Part shown: in pieces, positions 59,800 to 64,000 of the stretch
How positions within the stretch are numbered: position 1 is the stretch's first letter
Layout of the letters: every line of letters begins with the position of its first letter
NCBI GenBank assembly: GCA_947095535.1
Contig: OX352773.1
Location: forward strand, 206,294,093 to 206,358,092
DNA length: 64,000 nt
Source of the DNA: Poecilobothrus nobilitatus
Lineage: Eukaryota; Arthropoda; Insecta; Diptera; Dolichopodidae
Direction of reading: 5' to 3'
Translations under genes and position numbers: made by a program
The notes under the pieces: generated by a model
Told to the model about the DNA's origin: nothing
Databases searched by the model: none
The model's input: the letters and a program-made list of their open reading frames with translations, nothing else

Positions 59800-60450
59800 A
59801 CAAACGATTAAACTGCTTCTATTAGCTTTAAAAATATATACATGTGGTATTCGGTGTCTTAATTTACCGTTATGCGCTCAAATTTTGCTAAATTCTTAAT
59901 TCCTTCTATCTTCCGTTTAAGTTAAAAACTTGAAATTTTGGGAGAAGTTAAGTCCTTAAAAATAAGTAGAGTCATTTCAGAAAATATGTTTGTATCGCTC
60001 CCCGTTTTGGAGCTGTTTGGGGTCAAAAATTAAAAAATTCCTTATTTTTAAACACCTGTCCAATTTTTTTTGAAGTAATATACAAAAATTAAAGCTCCAA
60101 CATTATATTTTTATTTTAAAAAAAAAATTAAATAAATAAAAAATATAACGGTTGCTTGAAGAATTATTAAATGTATACTATAGCATATTTGGAAAAGTTT
60201 TGGATTGATAATCGTTATGTGGAAGGTTATAATCTGCTTTTGAAGAATGTGTAAACATGTAATTTGAATATATGTACAACCCATAGTTCTAGAAATTATA
60301 AAATTCACCCAAATTATTTTAAAATTAAATTTAAAAAATTAAAATAATAATATATTATAAGCAGAGTGACAGGCCAAGAACATACTAACGGTTCGTACGG
60401 GTATCTAAGAGTTGACAAAAGTAACTGTATTCTTCCTCGTTTTAAACTGG
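59345..60450 (+). mobile_element. DINE-1/Helentron-like element, family 2
   Basis: The conserved order is seen: CAGGTATATTAAAATTGCTCC, TTCGTTTGTAACAC, GGTTCAGAATCAAATTC, AGTCGATTAAG and a (GTCC)n run (about 59452-59470). The body contains CACCCGTTACGGAGCTAGAGC near 59703, and the 3' end has GGTTCGTACGGGTATCTA and a weak hairpin AGTT/AACT (about 60410-60425). The left inverted repeat is decayed. The 98-codon open frame 59264-59560 crosses the element border and microsatellite and is not a gene. Confidence 0.65.
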
Positions 60451-62128
60451 ATTCTAAGGCTTGTATTCACAGTTACGGTTTTATTTTAAGGTTATACTTT
60501 AAAAAAAAACATATTATGTAAGTATCCACAGACTATCTACAAAAATGGAATTTATACAGGTTTTTCCAAAATATTTCCAAACATTTTTTTTTAATTCATT
60601 TTTATTTTAATACATAAAAATATGAATTGTTAAAGGTACAGGTGTTCCACCAATGTTCAGTTAAAATACTATAATAAAATTTTGAACTAATGACTCACTT
60701 ACGTTAATTGATATTTTCAAATGAATAAATGTAACAACTATTGGAACTTCTGACTCAGATCAATGAGTCAAAACAATCATGGATCTTTTTATAGGTCAAG
60801 ATAATGTATGGTAGAAGCCCCATAGGGACTGTTGACTTATGTCAGACTTTTTACTCTTAACCGACTGAAGAATTTAAATTTCATTCAGTCCACGATGCTA
60901 CAATTGTTTAACTAAATAATAAACTTATTTAAAAAAATATCTAGATGTATGTATATCTAAAACCTAAATTTAATTTACATAAAAAATGACAGAAAAAAAA
61001 TCGTTAAAACGTGCCGTTTAATAACACAAATATTTTTAATTAAACAGAATTGACAATTAAAAAAAATAAACAATACAAAGAAAAATGTCCTTGAATCTTT
61101 ATGTAAAAATCTAATTGTTGGTTAAAAATAAGTTAACAATAAAAACCCTTTCGGGTCATTAAACCTGTTTAAATTATTTTTATAATATGTGAGAAAACCA
61201 TTAATTGAAATGGATTTAATTTCAGTAAAATTATTTTTGTTGCAAAATTTTTCTATGAAACAATTGAACTATAAAAGTCTATAAATTTATCATGTGTTTT
61301 TTTTTTTTTACATAAACCCATTATTGTCATTATTTTTAAATAAACATAACTTTAAATGTTCAAATGACTCAGAAGCCAACATACAAACATTACCATAAAT
61401 ACATTAAATGACCTTGATCAATTTAAAAAGAAAAAAAGTTTATGTTTTGGTTTGCACGTTTTTTGGATTAAAAAAAAATATTATTTTTTGCTGTTTATGA
61501 AATAAAATCCAGTAAAATTGCTACCAAAGTATTTTCAACATTTTTTCGATATTAATTGAATTATTTATACTAATTAATTGTATTAAATTATTTTATACAT
61601 AACAATTAAAAGTATGTCAACTGGATTAAAAAATCAAGTCTAAAATAAGTTTCGTCTGACGCTCAAGATTTAAAATGATAAAATGAAGAGTAACAATAAT
61701 TTCATATATTCAATTAAATTGAATTAAATTTATTTCTCAAATATATGATACATATATTTACAATACTTTTTATTGTATAGTTAAATTGCATAATGTTTAG
61801 TTTTAGACTTTTGTGTATTTACAACTGGAAGGAAAATTGAAAAATTTGTAGGAAAAGTTTCGTTATTAATAAAACTTAACGTTACTACTTAGCCTTATAC
61901 TTTAGGATGAATTACTTCAATTATATATATGACATTTTTATTTTGTGAGGATAGCTGGAAATCATCGAAAGACACTATAACTGAGTGGAACGATCAAGAA
62001 TGATAAACTTACTTTGACTTATGTTGACATTTTTATGTTGATACAAAGGCAAGTAATGTGATCTTCTGTTGGGCAATGGACCCAAGACTTATATTGACGA
62101 TCATAAATTAAACCTTTACTACAAAGGT
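60451..62128. other. AT-rich stretch with one dispersed motif
   Basis: GTGAGGATAGCTGGAAATCATCGAAAGACAC at about 61945-61974 matches the first block of the dispersed motif at 36452 and 14616. Otherwise I see only AT-rich sequence. Confidence 0.5.
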
Positions 62129-62186
62129 ATTGCAAAAGTTTTCTATTTATTAACTTTTCCATTACTTTGGAAAAGACCGTAATGAT
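62129..62186 (+). repeat. 58-bp direct repeat, left copy
   Basis: It runs from ATTGCAAAAGTTTTC to GACCGTAATGAT and is repeated exactly at 63599-63656, on the other side of the duplicated segment. It looks like a target duplication of unusual length. Confidence 0.93.
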
Positions 62187-63598
62187 CTTAAAAACGTTTT
62201 TTGAGATCTATGTTCCCTTCATTTGTAAGAATACTTAACTTTTTACAACAATAATAAAAATTAATTTAAATAATCGTAAAAACGTAGATAGCTACACTAA
62301 GAAAACTATAGTAAAATTTTGTAGGGGGGGTTTGCACGCGACAGTCATTGTTCCTTCAAAAATAATCTTTTTTTCATAAAAATGTCTAAATTCGTATAAG
62401 TGAAATGTCAAAATTGAATATGAAATTCCGCATATTTTGTATGCGGAGTTTTCAAAATTAATTATTTTCAGTATGGAAATGTGAAAATTTAATTCTTTTT
62501 TAATGAAATTGGTATATGTGTGGGCATACTGTAAGTATTAATAGTTGGATTCAAAATCAGATCTCTTTTCCGGAATTTATATATCTATATATGTATGTCT
62601 ATGCTAGATTTTGAAATTTCGGGATTTCGATTTTCGGAATTTTGTAATTTCGGGATTTACATTTTCGGGATTTTGATTTTTCGAGATTTTGTTTTTGGGA
62701 TTTTAAATTTGGGATTTTGATTTGCTTATGATTATGCACCCAACCATATGTGCAGTATTAGTTTTTGCTATGAAAAATATAGAAAATTGTTGCAAACGTT
62801 TACGGCTTTTATATAACAAACTGGAATTTACATTTGAATTATGGAAATATTATAGGTTTTAAAGGCGTTTTTGAAGTCAGTGCATGTTTTTTAACCATGA
62901 AGCTTATGGTTATGGTTATGAACTTCTAATCATATCCATAATTATAAGCTTCAAAACCATCTAATTATTAATAAATTGATTAAAAGATAGTTCATTGGGA
63001 CTTTCTCTTATTTTTATATAAGTTTACCTAAAAACAGTTAGAGACGCATTTTTTAAAATTTGCCTACATTATGTCTGAGAAAATATTATGTAGGAAAATT
63101 ATTATGTATTCTTACACTACCCCCAACACTAAATTATTATACGCGTACGATAAGGATCAGGTATATTAAAATTGCTCCTTCGTTTGTAACACGGATCACG
63201 GAACAGGGATCGGTTCAGAATCAAATTCTAAGTCGATTAAGTTTTGTTCGTCCGTCCGTCCGTCCCTCCGTCTCAAAAACGAAGAAAGTTAGAGTCTTGA
63301 AATTAACACAAAATATTCTTACAGCAATTTGTAGGTTCCCTATTTTTTCTGGTTGAGATCCGACCAAAACTTCGGGTAGCTTTCGAACACCTAACTTTTA
63401 GATCCCCACATTTTTTTTGAAATAGAGCCATGAAATTTTAACTGCTGATATATATCATAAAAATATTAATTTATTATTCACAACTTTTTTCTGTAGCCCC
63501 ACCCGTTACGGAGCTAGAGCACAAAGTTCGCAAAAGCTCTATATTTAAATTGTTATAACACAAGTTGTATAAGGTATATCTTCAATTTGAAAACGCAA
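62187..63598 (+). repeat. 1.41-kb duplicated segment, copy 2 (inserted)
   Basis: This is identical by eye to 58391-59799 and then carries three extra bases (caa) before the right 58-bp repeat. Removing it and one 58-bp repeat restores a continuous sequence around position 62186/63657. The inserted piece includes the minisatellite (62607-62724) and the 5' part of a family 2 element (about 63141-63595), cut off mid-body. It brings a second copy of a 98-codon open frame (63060-63356), which is not a gene. Confidence 0.93.
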
Positions 63599-63656
63599 AT
63601 TGCAAAAGTTTTCTATTTATTAACTTTTCCATTACTTTGGAAAAGACCGTAATGAT
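63599..63656 (+). repeat. 58-bp direct repeat, right copy
   Basis: It is an exact repeat of 62129-62186, followed by AGCGATAGGG, where the left copy is followed by the inserted segment. Confidence 0.93.
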
Positions 63657-64000
63657 AGCGATAGGGTTGTATTTTAAGGAATCGTTTTGTCCCATTTTAT
63701 GCACAAACGGTGTTTGCGCGCATTCTTTCACCTATCAGAAGAAAGGAATAAAAGGAAAAGATTATACACTATATAGTATAGATTATACACTATACACTAT
63801 ATGGTATGGTATATGGTATCAATGTGAATAGGTATTTTTTTTGGGATTGTATCAGTAACACCATCTGACGACTGACTGACTGACTGACTGACTGACTGAC
63901 TTTTTTGTATCCAAATTCTTAAGGATTAAATTACTACACGAAAATTGTACCTAAAATATATTTTACTTAAGGAGTAACCAAGTGAACAAAAATTGTTGCG
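63657..64000. other. simple repeats at the window end
   Basis: A TATACACTATA/ATGGTAT-rich patch lies at about 63763-63822. GTAACACC and a (GACT)n tract at 63867-63901 follow. The order (short block, GTAACAC, tetranucleotide repeat) recalls the Helentron-like elements, but the window ends before this can be checked. The open frame 63565-63831 starts inside the duplicated segment and is not supported as a gene. Confidence 0.4.
63867..63901. repeat. (GACT)n microsatellite
   Basis: About eight GACT/ACTG units are seen directly between ccatct and a T run. Confidence 0.95.

Noticed and set aside
1..64000. CRISPR arrays, prokaryotic operons, ribosome binding sites
   Set aside because: No regularly spaced short repeats with unique spacers are present, and SINEs with Pol III boxes, LINE relics and the base composition point to an insect nuclear genome.

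Overview
This window looks like gene-poor nuclear DNA from an insect, most likely a fly (Diptera). The base composition is strongly A+T-rich throughout. There are long A and T runs, (AT)n tracts and (AAAT)n-tailed retroposons. No open reading frame is longer than about 165 codons, and the longest lies inside a tandem repeat array. The best lineage clue is a set of elements built like the dipteran DINE-1/INE-1 Helentron-associated elements: subterminal inverted repeats, a short conserved block, a GTCY-type microsatellite and an AT-rich body or internal tandem repeats. I find no intact protein-coding gene, no rRNA and no convincing functional tRNA gene.

What is supported is a dense layer of mobile-element remains. 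(1) There are tRNA-derived SINEs: family A at 5.1, 18.9 and 28.5 kb; family B at 3.3, 38.0 and 40.7 kb; a third type (D) at 23.2 kb; and tandem tRNA-like units at 22.1-22.9 kb. Several have clean target-site duplications. (2) There are three DINE-1/Helentron-like families. Family 1 is at 32.6-34.0 and 50.9-52.0 kb, with about 142-bp internal tandem units. Family 2 is at 15.5, 59.3 and 63.1 kb, with fragments at 29.0 and 30.6 kb. Family 3 is at 35.2, 38.2, 42.0, 48.0 and 53.0 kb. (3) A 0.9-kb dispersed repeat pair of unknown class lies at 24.4 and 29.5 kb. (4) There is a 370-bp foldback element at 23.9 kb and several MITE candidates. (5) Two decayed non-LTR retrotransposon coding relics are present: a Jockey-like reverse transcriptase at 46.2-46.6 kb and a LINE C-terminus at 10.1-10.4 kb, both on the minus strand.

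Three things stand out. A 1.41-kb stretch at 58.39-59.80 kb is repeated, apparently without any difference, at 62.19-63.60 kb, and the second copy is flanked by a 58-bp direct repeat; this looks like a templated insertion at a wide staggered break, or an assembly error. SINE families A and B share a hairpin just after the B box, and its stem changes by compensatory pairs. A short relic at 25.66-25.81 kb resembles a RING-CH (MARCH-type) zinc-binding domain with a stop and lost ligands.

The stretches between elements are A+T-rich DNA, probably intergenic or intronic, in which I see nothing else I can support. The elements do not cooperate as a pathway; the interest is in their structure, nesting and relative age.
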